Part shown: positions 17,575 through 26,800 of the stretch, piece by piece
How the letters are laid out: each line of letters opens with the position of its first letter
Numbering within the stretch: position 1 is the first letter of the stretch
Assembly: GCA_964407825.1 (NCBI GenBank)
Contig: CAYOXD010000022.1
Span: 1-32,096, forward strand
Direction of reading: 5' to 3'
DNA from: CAYOXD01 sp964407825
GTDB taxonomy: Bacteria; Desulfobacterota; Desulfobacteria; Desulfobacterales; JAFDDL01
DNA length: 32,096 bases
The notes under the pieces: model-generated
Database searches by the model: none
The model's input: the letters and a program-made list of their open reading frames with translations, nothing else
What the model was told of the DNA's origin: nothing
Program-made: the position numbers and the translations under genes

Positions 17575-18228
17575 ATGAAACTGATCGCACCTTCAATTCT
17601 GTCCGCTGATTTCACCCGGCTGGGCGAGGAAATCGAGACGGTTACCGCGGCCGGCGCGGATTGGATCCACGTGGATGTCATGGACGGGCATTTCGTTCCC
17701 AACATTACCATGGGGCCGATGGTGACGGCGGCCGTTAAGAAGTCTACCCGCCTGCCGGTGGACGTTCACCTCATGATCGAAACCCCGGACCGGTATATCG
17801 CCGAGTTCGCGGCGGCCGGTGCCGATTGGATTTCCGTCCATGTTGAGACCTGCCCCCACCTGAACCGGAGTATTCAACTGATCAAGGAAAAAGGCGTGCA
17901 CGCTGGTGCGGTCTTGAATCCGGCCACCCCCCTCTCTTCCCTGGAGTGGGTGTTGGAAATGCTCGATTTCGTTCTGATCATGAGCGTCAACCCGGGATTC
18001 GGCGGCCAGTCCTTTATCCCTGAGAGCCTGGAGAAAATCCGTCGGCTGCGCCGGATGATCGACGAGAGAGGACTCGCCACGCTGATCCAGGTGGACGGCG
18101 GCGTGAACAGCACCACCATCGGGGATATTTCACGCGCCGGCGCGGACGTCTTCGTCGCCGGTTCCGCCATATTCGGCAGCGCGGACTACCGGCGGACCAT
18201 CGATGAATTGAGAGACAAACTGGAATAA
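17575..18228 (+). CDS. rpe: Ribulose-phosphate 3-epimerase
   Basis: Rpe interconverts ribulose 5-phosphate and xylulose 5-phosphate in the pentose phosphate pathway. The protein is 217 residues, the usual TIM-barrel length. Visible marks are APSILSADF, HVDVMDGHFVPN with a metal-binding His and the catalytic Asp, VHLMIE with the next His, MSVNPGFGGQSF, and QVDGGVN with the second catalytic Asp. The phosphate-binding glycines are in VAGSAIFG. I chose the ATG at 17575, with CGGAGAA just upstream; the open frame extends 19 codons further without a ribosome site. It is the first gene of a tight cluster, 17 bases before aroQ. Its products feed erythrose 4-phosphate supply, which fits the neighbouring aroQ. 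Confidence 0.97.
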   Translation: MKLIAPSILSADFTRLGEEIETVTAAGADWIHVDVMDGHFVPNITMGPMVTAAVKKSTRLPVDVHLMIETPDRYIAEFAAAGADWISVHVETCPHLNRSIQLIKEKGVHAGAVLNPATPLSSLEWVLEMLDFVLIMSVNPGFGGQSFIPESLEKIRRLRRMIDERGLATLIQVDGGVNSTTIGDISRAGADVFVAGSAIFGSADYRRTIDELRDKLE

Positions 18229-18245
18229 GGGAAGGAAACAGCAGG

Positions 18246-18695
18246 ATGAGTCAAAGCAAGCGGCCGGCGGCGATCCTCGTTATCCATGGCCCGAACTTGA
18301 ACATGCTGGGCAAACGGGAGCCCGATATTTACGGCACCGATACCCTGGCAGATATCGACCAGGGGCTGAAAGCGCTCGGCGAAACGATGAACATGGACGT
18401 CGAGACCTTTCAGTCCAACCACGAGGGGGCCATCGTCGATCGCATCCAGACGGGGTTCGGCCATATTCAGGGGCTCATCATCAACCCCGGCGCTTACACC
18501 CACACCAGCGTGGCCATCCGGGACGCCCTGCTCCTGCTGGATGTCCCCATTGTGGAAATCCACCTGTCGAACATTTACAGGCGTGAGAAATTCCGCCACA
18601 AATCCATGATCGCCGGCATCGCCACCGGTCAGATTTCCGGTTTCGGCGCCCACGGTTACACCCTGGCCCTTGAGGCCCTTTCAAAGCTGCTGTAG
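18246..18695 (+). CDS. aroQ: 3-dehydroquinate dehydratase, type II
   Basis: AroQ dehydrates 3-dehydroquinate to 3-dehydroshikimate in the shikimate pathway. The protein is 149 residues, standard for the dodecameric type II enzyme. It has HGPNLNMLGKREPDIYG with the catalytic tyrosine and flexible-loop arginine, NPGAYTHTSVA for substrate binding, EIHLSN with the catalytic histidine, and REKFRHKS. A GGAAGG site lies close before the ATG. It sits between rpe and ilvA with gaps of 17 and 12 bases, so it is almost certainly co-transcribed with them. Confidence 0.97.
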   Translation: MSQSKRPAAILVIHGPNLNMLGKREPDIYGTDTLADIDQGLKALGETMNMDVETFQSNHEGAIVDRIQTGFGHIQGLIINPGAYTHTSVAIRDALLLLDVPIVEIHLSNIYRREKFRHKSMIAGIATGQISGFGAHGYTLALEALSKLL

Positions 18696-18707
18696 GAGCG
18701 GCGAGCC

Positions 18708-19872
18708 ATGGGCATCACCCTGCAGGATATCCGGCACGCTTCAGATCTGCTGACCGGACACATCTGCGAAACCCCCTGCCGATACTCGGGAAAGCTCTCG
18801 GACCTCACGGGTGCAGCGGTGTTTCTCAAGTACGAAAACCTCCAGTACACCGGTTCTTTCAAGGAGCGCGGCGCCCTGGTGAAACTCCGTTCCCTGTCCG
18901 CCCAGGCGCGTAAACGGGGGGTGATCGCCATGTCCGCGGGAAATCATGCCCAGGCGGTGGCCTACCACTGCCGAAAGCTCGGCATCCCGGCCACCATTGT
19001 GATGCCGCTGTACACCCCGAACGTCAAGGTGGAGCACACAAGGGAGCATGGGGCCGAGGTGATCCTTCACGGAGAACTGCTCTCGGACGCCGCTGACCAT
19101 GCCCGGCACCTCGCCGTAAAACAGGGACTCACCCTGATCCATCCCTATGACGATGAAAGGATCATCACGGGTCAGGGAACCATCGCCCTCGAGATGCTGG
19201 CCAGCCAGCCGGACCTGGAGGTTTTCATCGTACCGGTGGGGGGCGGGGGGCTCATCTCCGGCATCGCCACGGCCGCACGGGGCATCAACCCTGCCATAGA
19301 GATCATCGGCGTTCAGACCGTCCGGTTTCCCGCCATGAAGCAGGCCCTGGCCGGGGAGCCCATCCAGTGCGGTCGGTCCACCATCGCCGAGGGCATTGCC
19401 GTGAAGAGTCCCGGACAGCAGACCAAGGCCATCATCTCCCGGCTGGTGGCGGATATCATGCTGACCGGAGAAGACGACATCGAGTCCGCGCTTCGTCTCC
19501 TGCTGGACCTGGAAAAGACGGTGGTGGAGGGTGCCGCCGCCGCCGCCCTTGCAGCCCTCGCCAAGGAGCCTCGGCGATTTTCGGGGAAGAAGGTCGGCAT
19601 TGTGCTCAGCGGTGGCAATATCGATCCCCTGATTCTTGCCTCCATCATCAAACGCGGTCTCGTCCAGTCGGGACGCATGATCCGGCTGCACGTGGCGGTC
19701 CGGGACATCCCCGGCGCCCTCTCACAGGTGTGCCGCTGCATCGGAGAAGCCGGCGCGAACATCGTCGAGGTGCACCATCAGAGATCCTTCACCAGCCTGC
19801 CTCTGGAGTCCGCGCAGGTCGAATTCATCCTCATTACCCGGGGGTTGACCCATGTCGAGGATATCCTCCAGA
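18708..19872 (+). CDS. ilvA: Threonine ammonia-lyase with ACT domain (3' end lost in assembly gap)
   Basis: This PLP enzyme deaminates threonine to 2-oxobutanoate, the entry to isoleucine synthesis or threonine catabolism. 388 residues are visible before the gap; relatives of this form are about 400-405 residues, so roughly the last dozen are missing. Lys52 in YTGSFKERG binds PLP, SAGNHAQAVA holds the cofactor phosphate side, and PVGGGGLISG is the glycine loop. A single C-terminal ACT domain (about 325-388) starts at RLHVAVRDIPGALSQV. This short one-ACT layout matches TdcB/IlvA variants in many anaerobes, not the long two-ACT enteric IlvA. GGAG precedes the ATG by nine bases. It is the third gene of the rpe-aroQ cluster. 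Confidence 0.93.
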
Positions 19873-19972
19873 NNNNNNNNNNNNNNNNNNNNNNNNNNNN
19901 NNNNNNNNNNNNNNNNNNNNNNNNNNNNNNNNNNNNNNNNNNNNNNNNNNNNNNNNNNNNNNNNNNNNNNNN
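19873..19972. other. Assembly gap of 100 N
   Basis: The gap is exactly 100 undetermined bases, the usual placeholder for unknown length. It removes the end of ilvA. It begins again two bases before the stop codon of the minus-strand acyl-CoA synthetase, so the synthetase is complete. Any intergenic terminator or extra gene between the two is hidden. Confidence 0.99.
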
Positions 19973-19974
19973 TG

Positions 19975-21633
19975 TCACGGAGTGATCCCGGATTGCAGAT
20001 CGCGGCGGAGGTTCCGCTTGCTGACCTTGCCGACGCTTGTCTTTGAAATGGCATCCACCAGCAGGAGTTTCTTGGGTACGGCGTACCGGGGGATCCTGCC
20101 CTCGTCGGCGAATTTGAGAAAAAAGGCCCTGAGCTCCTCCACATCGACCCTGCCTTTGAAGGCCTCCTTGAGCACCACCAGGGCCAGAGGCCGCTCGCCC
20201 CACTTTTCATCCGGGACGCCGATCACCGCGGCCTCGCTCACCGCCTCATGCTGGTTGATGATATCCTCCAGTTCCAGAGACGAGAGCCATTCCCCACCGG
20301 TCTTGATGACATCCTTGATTCGATCGGTGATCTGCAGATATCCATCCTCCGTGAAATAGCCGATATCCCCCGTATGAAGCCAACCGTCCCGCCACAGCGC
20401 TTCACTCAGCTCCGGTTCCTTGAGATATCCCTGGGTGAGCCAGGGACTTTTCACCACCACCTCCCCCACTGAAATTCCGTCATGGGGCAAAGGCGCTCCC
20501 ATGGGATCGATGACCTCCACATGCACGAAGGGGGTGGGGAGCCCCGTTCGGCAGCGGTACTCGATCTGCTCCTCAAGGGGCAGATCCAGCATCCGGGGGG
20601 TGAGACAGGAGAGGGTCATCACCGGACAGGTCTCAGAGAGCCCATATCCGGAAATGACGTTGATGCCGCGGGAAAGGGCGGCGCCGCAGAGGTTCCTGGA
20701 AAGGGGGGAGCCGCCTATGATCAACTTCCACCCGTCGAAATCGGCCGTGTCGGCTCCGGGATTGTTCAGGAGCAGATGCAAAATGGTTGGCACGCAGTGC
20801 GAAAAAGTCACCCCTTCCCTGCCCATGAGCCGCAGGATCTCCTGGGGCTCGTATCGTCCCGGATAGACCTGGCGCGCACCGAGAGTGGTCATCATATAGG
20901 GCAGGCCCCAGGCGTGGACATGGAACATGGGGGTGAGGGGCATGTATACGTCATCGGAGGTGATGGAGAACTGGCTGCGGTATCCAGAGAGCACCGATAT
21001 CAAGGCCAGGGTGTGAAGCACTAGTTGCCGGTGGGTGTAATATACCCCCTTGGGGCTCCCCGTCGTTCCAGTGGTATAGAACACCGTGGCCACCCGGTCC
21101 TCATCGAAATCCGGGAATTCGAAAGTATCGCTTTCAGCCTGCAGCAGCGCTTCGTACTCCCCGTCAAAGGAAAGGCCTCCTTCCGTCCGGTAAGGGTCGT
21201 CAAGGAGGAGCACGCGTTTGGTGTCTCCTGTCAGCAGGTTCAGGACCCCCTTCAACAGGGGCAGGAAATCCGAATGGATGAGGATAAGCGCATCCTCGGC
21301 ATGGTTGAGGGTGAAAGCCAGATGCTCCGGTGAGAGCCGGATATTGACGGTATGCAGCACCGCGCCGATCATGGGAACCGCGAAATAGCATTCCAGGTAC
21401 CGGTGGCTATCCCAATCCATGATGGCGACCGTATCGCCGGCGCCGATCCCCAGCTTCCGGAGGGTGTGGGCAAGCCTTGCGATCCGTCTGCCAAACTCGT
21501 CGTAGGGATATCGGACCCTGTCCCGGTAGATAATTTCCTGCTGACCCGCCACCATCAGCGGAAATCGCAGGAGGTCCTTTATCAGAAGCTGCTGGGGACG
21601 AAAGGAAGGGGTTGGTCTATGATGCTCGAACAT
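19975..21633 (-). CDS. Acyl-CoA synthetase (AMP-forming, AlkK/FadD-like)
   Basis: The protein has 552 residues and belongs to the adenylate-forming superfamily. It should activate a medium- or long-chain carboxylate to its CoA thioester through an acyl-AMP intermediate. The P-loop-like TTGTTGSPKGV is at about 192-202, followed by YGLSETCP, the hinge-region TGDIGYF and DRIKDVIKTGGEW, and the C-terminal catalytic lysine in SVGKVSKRNL. The pattern is closest to fatty acyl-CoA ligases of the AlkK type, as opposed to acetyl-CoA synthetase; the chain length cannot be read. The ATG at 21633 has GAGG about nine bases upstream. It is alone on its strand here, converging on ilvA across the gap. It could supply or recycle fatty acids for the lipid synthase 2.2 kb away, but that link is only proximity. 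Confidence 0.93.
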   Translation of the reverse strand: MFEHHRPTPSFRPQQLLIKDLLRFPLMVAGQQEIIYRDRVRYPYDEFGRRIARLAHTLRKLGIGAGDTVAIMDWDSHRYLECYFAVPMIGAVLHTVNIRLSPEHLAFTLNHAEDALILIHSDFLPLLKGVLNLLTGDTKRVLLLDDPYRTEGGLSFDGEYEALLQAESDTFEFPDFDEDRVATVFYTTGTTGSPKGVYYTHRQLVLHTLALISVLSGYRSQFSITSDDVYMPLTPMFHVHAWGLPYMMTTLGARQVYPGRYEPQEILRLMGREGVTFSHCVPTILHLLLNNPGADTADFDGWKLIIGGSPLSRNLCGAALSRGINVISGYGLSETCPVMTLSCLTPRMLDLPLEEQIEYRCRTGLPTPFVHVEVIDPMGAPLPHDGISVGEVVVKSPWLTQGYLKEPELSEALWRDGWLHTGDIGYFTEDGYLQITDRIKDVIKTGGEWLSSLELEDIINQHEAVSEAAVIGVPDEKWGERPLALVVLKEAFKGRVDVEELRAFFLKFADEGRIPRYAVPKKLLLVDAISKTSVGKVSKRNLRRDLQSGITP

Positions 21634-21793
21634 CCTGTGCCCCTCGATGGAAACATCATCCGGTTATTGGCCCGTGCCTGATCAACTGCCTGAAGTTCAT
21701 TTATAAATACCAGAAAAACGCCGGCCTCGCAACCGTTCGTAATGCTGCCATGCCGCGCACCCTCTGTCCGGATAGGGTGGTCACGCATGCTAA

Positions 21794-21811
21794 ATGGGGT
21801 GTTGGCCCCAT
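21794..21811. other. GC-rich hairpin upstream of the small Cys-rich gene
   Basis: ATGGGG, loop TGTTGG and CCCCAT form a perfect 6-bp stem. It lies between two divergent genes, about 100 bases before the ATG at 21915. It is not followed directly by a T run, so an operator is as likely as a terminator. Confidence 0.35.
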
Positions 21812-21901
21812 GGATTATTTTCAAACGGACGTATACTGTAAGGCATAATGATTGGAGCTGAAAAGCAGAGTTACTTCACGGCTTTTATCCTGAACTCATG
21901 G

Positions 21902-21909
21902 AAGGAGGT
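21902..21909 (+). promoter_or_regulatory. Strong ribosome binding site for the small Cys-rich gene
   Basis: AAGGAGGT, a full match to the anti-Shine-Dalgarno core, lies five bases before the ATG at 21915. It marks this frame as the real gene and argues against the overlapping frame that opens at 21848. Confidence 0.85.
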
Positions 21910-21914
21910 TCCTA

Positions 21915-22187
21915 ATGGGCGCAAGAGCAAAGGCAAAAGTAACGACTATCAGACGCCGTTCCTCAAATCATCCGAATCCGACCTACAAGAAGGGAGAAAG
22001 GAACCTTTTTTGCGGCAATTATTGTCAATGCCTTGATTTCGCCATCACTAAATCCTGGGATTACTGGGCCTGTGTGGACTGCAAGTTCAGGAAGGACCAA
22101 CAATACATGGAAGACCATCCCTATACGAACAGTGATACGGTGCTGTATCATACCCTGCCCCCGGAAATATATCTGAAGGTAGGGTAA
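21915..22187 (+). CDS. Small Cys-rich protein of unknown function, 90 residues
   Basis: The N-terminal third is basic (TTIRRRSSNHPNP). It is followed by NLFCGNYCQCLDF and, after a short aromatic stretch, WACVDCKF. The C-terminus is acidic to neutral. The cysteines form a CxxxCxC and a CxxC pair, which suggests a small zinc- or iron-binding fold. I recall similar small proteins with an ERNxxC...CLDxA...WxCxxC pattern in deltaproteobacteria, but I know no function. There is no signal peptide and no membrane helix. The ribosome site is excellent, and a strong terminator follows 111 bases downstream. This makes it a compact single-gene unit, probably well expressed. Confidence 0.82.
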   Translation: MGARAKAKVTTIRRRSSNHPNPTYKKGERNLFCGNYCQCLDFAITKSWDYWACVDCKFRKDQQYMEDHPYTNSDTVLYHTLPPEIYLKVG

Positions 22188-22297
22188 TCCCCCATACCTC
22201 CGGAGGACACCCCCCCAGAGAGGGGCGCCCCCTTTTCCCCCGGGCACGGCAGCACCTCGTTGCCGCCGCACCATCACCACAAGAGGTTTATCTGCGA

Positions 22298-22340
22298 GAG
22301 AGTACAGGAGCCCCCCCACGGGTCCTGTACTCTCCTTTTT
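22298..22340 (+). terminator. Strong intrinsic terminator
   Basis: GAGAGTACAGGA (22298-22309) pairs perfectly with TCCTGTACTCTC (22323-22334), a 12-bp stem that can extend by CCC/GGG inside the loop, followed directly by CTTTTT. It ends the small Cys-rich transcript and insulates the queE-queC-megasynthase cluster from it. There is no T run on the other strand, so it acts in the plus direction. Confidence 0.9.
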
Positions 22341-22463
22341 CCGCAGAAGATCCGCCCGCGCCCTTAATCCGGCTTCATCCGCCCACATAAGTCATGCCGA
22401 GTTCCTTTGACGACCATAGTTGCACGCTTTACTTAACGATGACCGCTTGATATAAGGCCGGCC

Positions 22464-23108
22464 ATGAATCTTCGCGTCAACGAAATATTTTACAGCATCC
22501 AGGGCGAATCCCTGCACGCAGGAAGACCCTGCGTTTTCGTGCGGCTGACGGGGTGCAACCTGCGCTGCAACTATTGCGACACTACCTATGCCTATGAGGA
22601 GGGGGAATCCCTTTCCCTTTCGCAGATCGTGGAACGGGTCAGGGGCTATGCCTGCTCTCTGGTGGAGGTGACGGGCGGCGAACCCTTGGCTCAGCCCGGC
22701 TCGGCTATGCTGATAAAGGAGCTGCTCGACGCAGGATTCCAGGTACTCCTCGAGACCAATGGCAGTCTGGATATCGGTGGCATAGACGGCCGGTGCGTCA
22801 AGATCATCGACGTCAAATGCCCCGCCAGCGGTGAGAGCGGCCGCCTGTGCGAGCGAAATTTCCAGTTGGCCGCGCCTGGGGACCAGTTCAAGTTCGTTAT
22901 CGCCGACCGGCGGGACTTCGACTATGCCGTCTCCATGCTGGAGCGGATTCCGGCCGCCTTGCCCCGCAGTCATATGCTGTTCTCGCCGGCACACGGATTC
23001 CTGCCGCCCCGGACCCTTGCCGAGTGGATTCTGACCCATCACCTGCCGGTGCGGCTGCACTTGCAACTTCACAAGATCATTTGGCCCCACGTGGAGCGGG
23101 GCGTTTAA
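22464..23108 (+). CDS. queE: 7-carboxy-7-deazaguanine synthase (radical SAM)
   Basis: QueE rearranges 6-carboxytetrahydropterin to 7-carboxy-7-deazaguanine on the route to preQ0 and queuosine. The protein has 214 residues. It opens with NEIFYSIQGES, the typical N-terminus, and has the radical SAM cluster at Cys31, Cys35 and Cys38 (CNLRCNYCD). TGGEPLAQ is the glycine-rich SAM-binding motif. The end, HLQLHKIIWP, is also characteristic. AAGG lies eight bases before the ATG. I could not support a preQ1 riboswitch in the 120-base leader. It is followed 16 bases later by queC, so the two are co-transcribed. queD and queF are not in the window. Confidence 0.96.
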   Translation: MNLRVNEIFYSIQGESLHAGRPCVFVRLTGCNLRCNYCDTTYAYEEGESLSLSQIVERVRGYACSLVEVTGGEPLAQPGSAMLIKELLDAGFQVLLETNGSLDIGGIDGRCVKIIDVKCPASGESGRLCERNFQLAAPGDQFKFVIADRRDFDYAVSMLERIPAALPRSHMLFSPAHGFLPPRTLAEWILTHHLPVRLHLQLHKIIWPHVERGV

Positions 23109-23124
23109 TATCAGGGGGGTAAGG

Positions 23125-23823
23125 ATGAAGAAAGCGGTCGTCCTCTCAAGCGGGGGTATCGATTCCACCACGGTGCTGGCCATCGCCAAGGAAGCCGGGT
23201 TCGATCCGTATATTCTTAGCTTCTCATACGGGCAGCGGCACTCCCATGAGCTCAAGGCCGCCGCCCGGGTGGCTGCGTTTTTCAAGATCAAGAACCGACT
23301 GGTCATGGATATCGACCTGGCCCGGTTCGGCGGGTCCGCCCTGACGGACAACATCGCGGTGCCAAAGACGATGGGCGAGGGCCCCCTGCCGGCCACCCAG
23401 CAGATTCCCGTCACCTACGTGCCGGCCCGGAACACGGTATTTCTCTCCTTCGCCCTGGCCTGGGCAGAGGTCATCGGCGCCTGGGACATCTTCATCGGTG
23501 TCAATGCCGTGGACTACAGCGGGTACCCGGACTGCCGGCCCGAGTTCATCAGCGCCTTCGAAACAATGGCCAACCTGGCCACCAAGGCGGGGGTCGAGGG
23601 CCACGGGAAGATCCGCATCCAGACCCCCCTCATCCACCTGACCAAGGCCGACATTATCCGGAGGGGCGTCTCTCTCGGCGTGGACTACTCCCTTACCCAC
23701 AGCTGTTACGATCCCTCGCAGCAGGGTCTTGCCTGCGGCCGGTGCGACAGCTGCATCATCCGGCGCAAGGGCTTCGAGGCCGCCGGTGTCCAGGACCCCA
23801 CGGTCTATGTGAGCGACAAATGA
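23125..23823 (+). CDS. queC: 7-cyano-7-deazaguanine synthase
   Basis: QueC converts 7-carboxy-7-deazaguanine to preQ0 using ATP and ammonia. The protein has 232 residues. SSGGIDST near residue 10 is the PP-loop that binds ATP, and the zinc site is formed by Cys194, Cys204, Cys207 and Cys210 (SCYDP and CGRCDSC). The SFSYGQRH and GVNAVDYSGYPDCRPEF blocks are family signatures. It directly follows queE. Its TGA overlaps the ATG of the megasynthase gene (ATGA), which implies translational coupling of a tRNA/nucleoside pathway gene with a lipid synthase gene. Confidence 0.97.
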   Translation: MKKAVVLSSGGIDSTTVLAIAKEAGFDPYILSFSYGQRHSHELKAAARVAAFFKIKNRLVMDIDLARFGGSALTDNIAVPKTMGEGPLPATQQIPVTYVPARNTVFLSFALAWAEVIGAWDIFIGVNAVDYSGYPDCRPEFISAFETMANLATKAGVEGHGKIRIQTPLIHLTKADIIRRGVSLGVDYSLTHSCYDPSQQGLACGRCDSCIIRRKGFEAAGVQDPTVYVSDK

Positions 23824-26800
23824 AGCAATGCCTCATTGACGAACAGAAAAATCCGGCCCAAGGGGGGCGGCCCCGGGCTCCCATCGCCATTGTCGCCATG
23901 GCCGGGGTGTTCCCCGGCGCGGCGGATGTGGACCGGTTCTGGGACCGCATCGTGGAAAAGGCGGATGCGGCGGACGACGTCCCCCGGGATCGCTGGGGCG
24001 TCGATCCGGCATCGGTCGTTCAGGCGGCGCCCGCGCCGGACAAGGCCTTTCACCGCAGGGCCTGCATCATCCGTGACTTTCGGCTGGATCCCGAAGGGCT
24101 GAACCTTTCCCCGGATCTCATCGAAGCCCTGGATCCCCTCTATCACCTGGTGCTCCATTGCGGACGCCAGGCCCTTCGCGCCGCCGCCCCCAGGCGCGAC
24201 ACGGGTCGGCCGCCCCTTGAGACCACCGGCGTGATCCTGGCCGCCATCGCGCTCCCCACGGATAGCACGGACGCCCTCTCGAGACGGATTTTCAAGGCGA
24301 GCCTCAGGGAGCGGCTCTTTCCGGGGGACGGGAGCGACGCGGGACCCGCGGGCATCTCCCCCCTGTCCGCCCTGGGGACCCGGGTCACGGGCTTCCCGGC
24401 GGCGCTCCTTGCTTCCGCCCTGGGACTCGGGGGCGCGACCTTCACCCTGGATGCGGCCTGCGCCTCCTCCCTCTTTGCCGTAAAACTCGCCTGCGACGAG
24501 CTTCGCTCCGGCCGTAGCGATCTCATGCTGGCAGGCGGGGTCTCCCGGCCAGACAACCTCTATACCCAGATCGGCTTCAGCCAGCTTCGGGCCCTTTCCC
24601 CCAGCGGCCGGTGCGCCCCCTTCGACCAAGGCGCCGACGGCCTCATGGTGGGCGAAGGCTGCGGCATCCTGGCCCTGAAACGGCTTGACGACGCCAGACG
24701 TGACGGGGACCGGATCCTGGGCCTCATCACCGGCATCGGGCTTTCCAACGACATGGGCGGAAACCTCCTCGCCCCGGACGCCGAGGGGCAGTTGCGCGCC
24801 ATGACCCGGGCTTACCGCTCGGCCGGCTGGTCCCCGTCGGATGTGGACCTCATCGAGTGCCACGGGGCTGGAACACCCGTGGGGGACGCCGTGGAACTGG
24901 AGAGCCTGAAACGCCTTCGGGCATCGGGCGAGGCCCCCGACACCCCCTGCGCCATCGGCTCGGTCAAATCCATGGTGGGCCACCTCCTGACGGCCGCCGG
25001 CACGGCCGGCCTCATCAAGGTCTTGATGGCCCTCCGACACGGCACCCTGCCCCCCAGCAACGGATATGAAAGACCCGCCGAGGGCAGCCCTCTGGAAGGG
25101 GCCGGCCCCCTTCGCGTCCAGACCGAAGCAGCGCCCTGGCCCCGCCGGGCGTCCGGCGTTCCCCGCCGCGCGGCGGTCAGCGCCTTCGGCTTCGGCGGCA
25201 CCAATGCGCACCTTTTGATCGAGGAGTACCTGGAGACCGCGCACACTGGCCATAGGGAAGAATGCATCCGGCGGGCGCCGGCCCCCATCGCCGTTGTGGG
25301 CATGGCCGCGGCTGCTGGCCCCCTGCGGGACCTGGGCCAGGTCCAGGAGGCCGTGTTCAATGGCCGACCCGCCTTTATCCCGCGACCGGCCCATCGCTGG
25401 AAGGGAATGCGCCCGCGGGTTTCCGGCGGCGACATCGGCTCCCGGGGCGCCTATATGGATGAGATCCCAGTGGATTTCGGCCGGCTCCCCCTCCCGCCCA
25501 ACGAGATTCCCAGCATCATTCCCCAGCATCTCCTGATGCTCACCATTGCGGCCGACGCCCTCGAGGATGCCGGCATGGACCTGCGGGAGGATCGGGAGGC
25601 CATGGGCGCCCTGGTGGGCATGAACTTCGACATGGAGGCCACCAATTACCACCTCAGGTGGAGGTCGGACCAGGTGGCGCAGTCCCTCTGCGCCGATCTC
25701 CCGGCCGATGACGACACCTGGCGTGCCTGGCGCCGCTCCCTGAAGGAGGCCTGCGGCCCGCCCCTCACGGCATCGGGGACCCTGGGGGCCCTGGGCAGCA
25801 TGGTGGCAAGCAGGATCGCCAAGGCCTTCCGGTTCGGCGGTCCGAGCTACGTGGTCTCCTGCGAGGAGGCCTCGGGGATCAAGGCCCTGGAGGTGGCCGT
25901 CCGTGCCCTCCGGCTCGGCGAGGTGGAGGCCATGCTGGTGGGAGCTGTGGACATGGCGGGCGATGTCCGGCAGATGAGCCTCACGGCGGCCTTGCTGCGC
26001 CAGGCGACAAAAGGTGAAGTCGCCGCCTTCGATCGCGATGCCGCGGGGACCCTGCCCGGAGAGGGGGCCGTGGCCCTGGTGCTAAAGCGCCTGGACCGGG
26101 CCCGGGCCGACGGGGACCGGATCTATGCCGTCATCGACGGCGTCGGGGGTGCAACGGCGACATCCGGCCCTGTCCCAGACAACGGCTTCCGGCGCTCCCT
26201 TGCCAAATGCCTGGGGGACGCCGGACGCGATGTCGGGTCAGGACTTTCCGGTATCGATCTCATCCACCTGCCGGGCACGGGAGATCCGGCCCGCGACCGG
26301 ATCGAAGCCGCGGCGCTCGGGTCCTGCCAGGGCACGTCCTCGCCGCGGCCCGCCGCCCTGGCCACCTTGACCCCCGTCACCGGTCATACGGGAGCGGCGG
26401 CCGGGCTCTTTTCCGTGGTGGCCGCCTGCCTCGGCCTCTATCACGAAATCCTGCCGCCCACGGGCCGTTTCGTCCGGCCGGCAGAGGGGATGTTTTCCCC
26501 GGAGCGATTCTTCTTTCCGGCCTTTCCCCAGTACTGGAGCCGGAACCGGGAAGACGGCCCCAGAAGGGCCCTTGCCTGCGCCCTGACGCGTGACGGCAGC
26601 GCGGCCCATGTGCTTCTCTCCGGCCCGCCCGAGGGCAGCCGGGTGCATGTGCCGGAAAGGCGACGGCCCCTGGGTTTCGGTGAAATGGGACTCTTTGCCG
26701 TGTGGGGAGACGGTCCGGAGGCGCTCCTCTCAGGACTCGATGAGCTGGAGGCGAGCCTTCGAGAGCACCGGCGGACGGAGGCCCCCCTGGAAGCCCTGGC

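Noticed and set aside
21848..22036. 62-codon frame overlapping the small Cys-rich gene
   Set aside because: It has no good ribosome site, while the other frame has a perfect one at 21902-21909 and a clear Cys motif pattern.
22341..22463. preQ1 riboswitch before queE
   Set aside because: I saw no small stem followed by an A-rich tail able to form the pseudoknot. TATAAG at 22451 is too close to the ATG to be a useful -10.
23805..25652. 615-codon minus-strand open frame opposite the megasynthase
   Set aside because: It is a by-product of high GC third positions in the coding strand. The translation is low-complexity Gly/Ala/Arg/Pro-rich with no recognisable domain.
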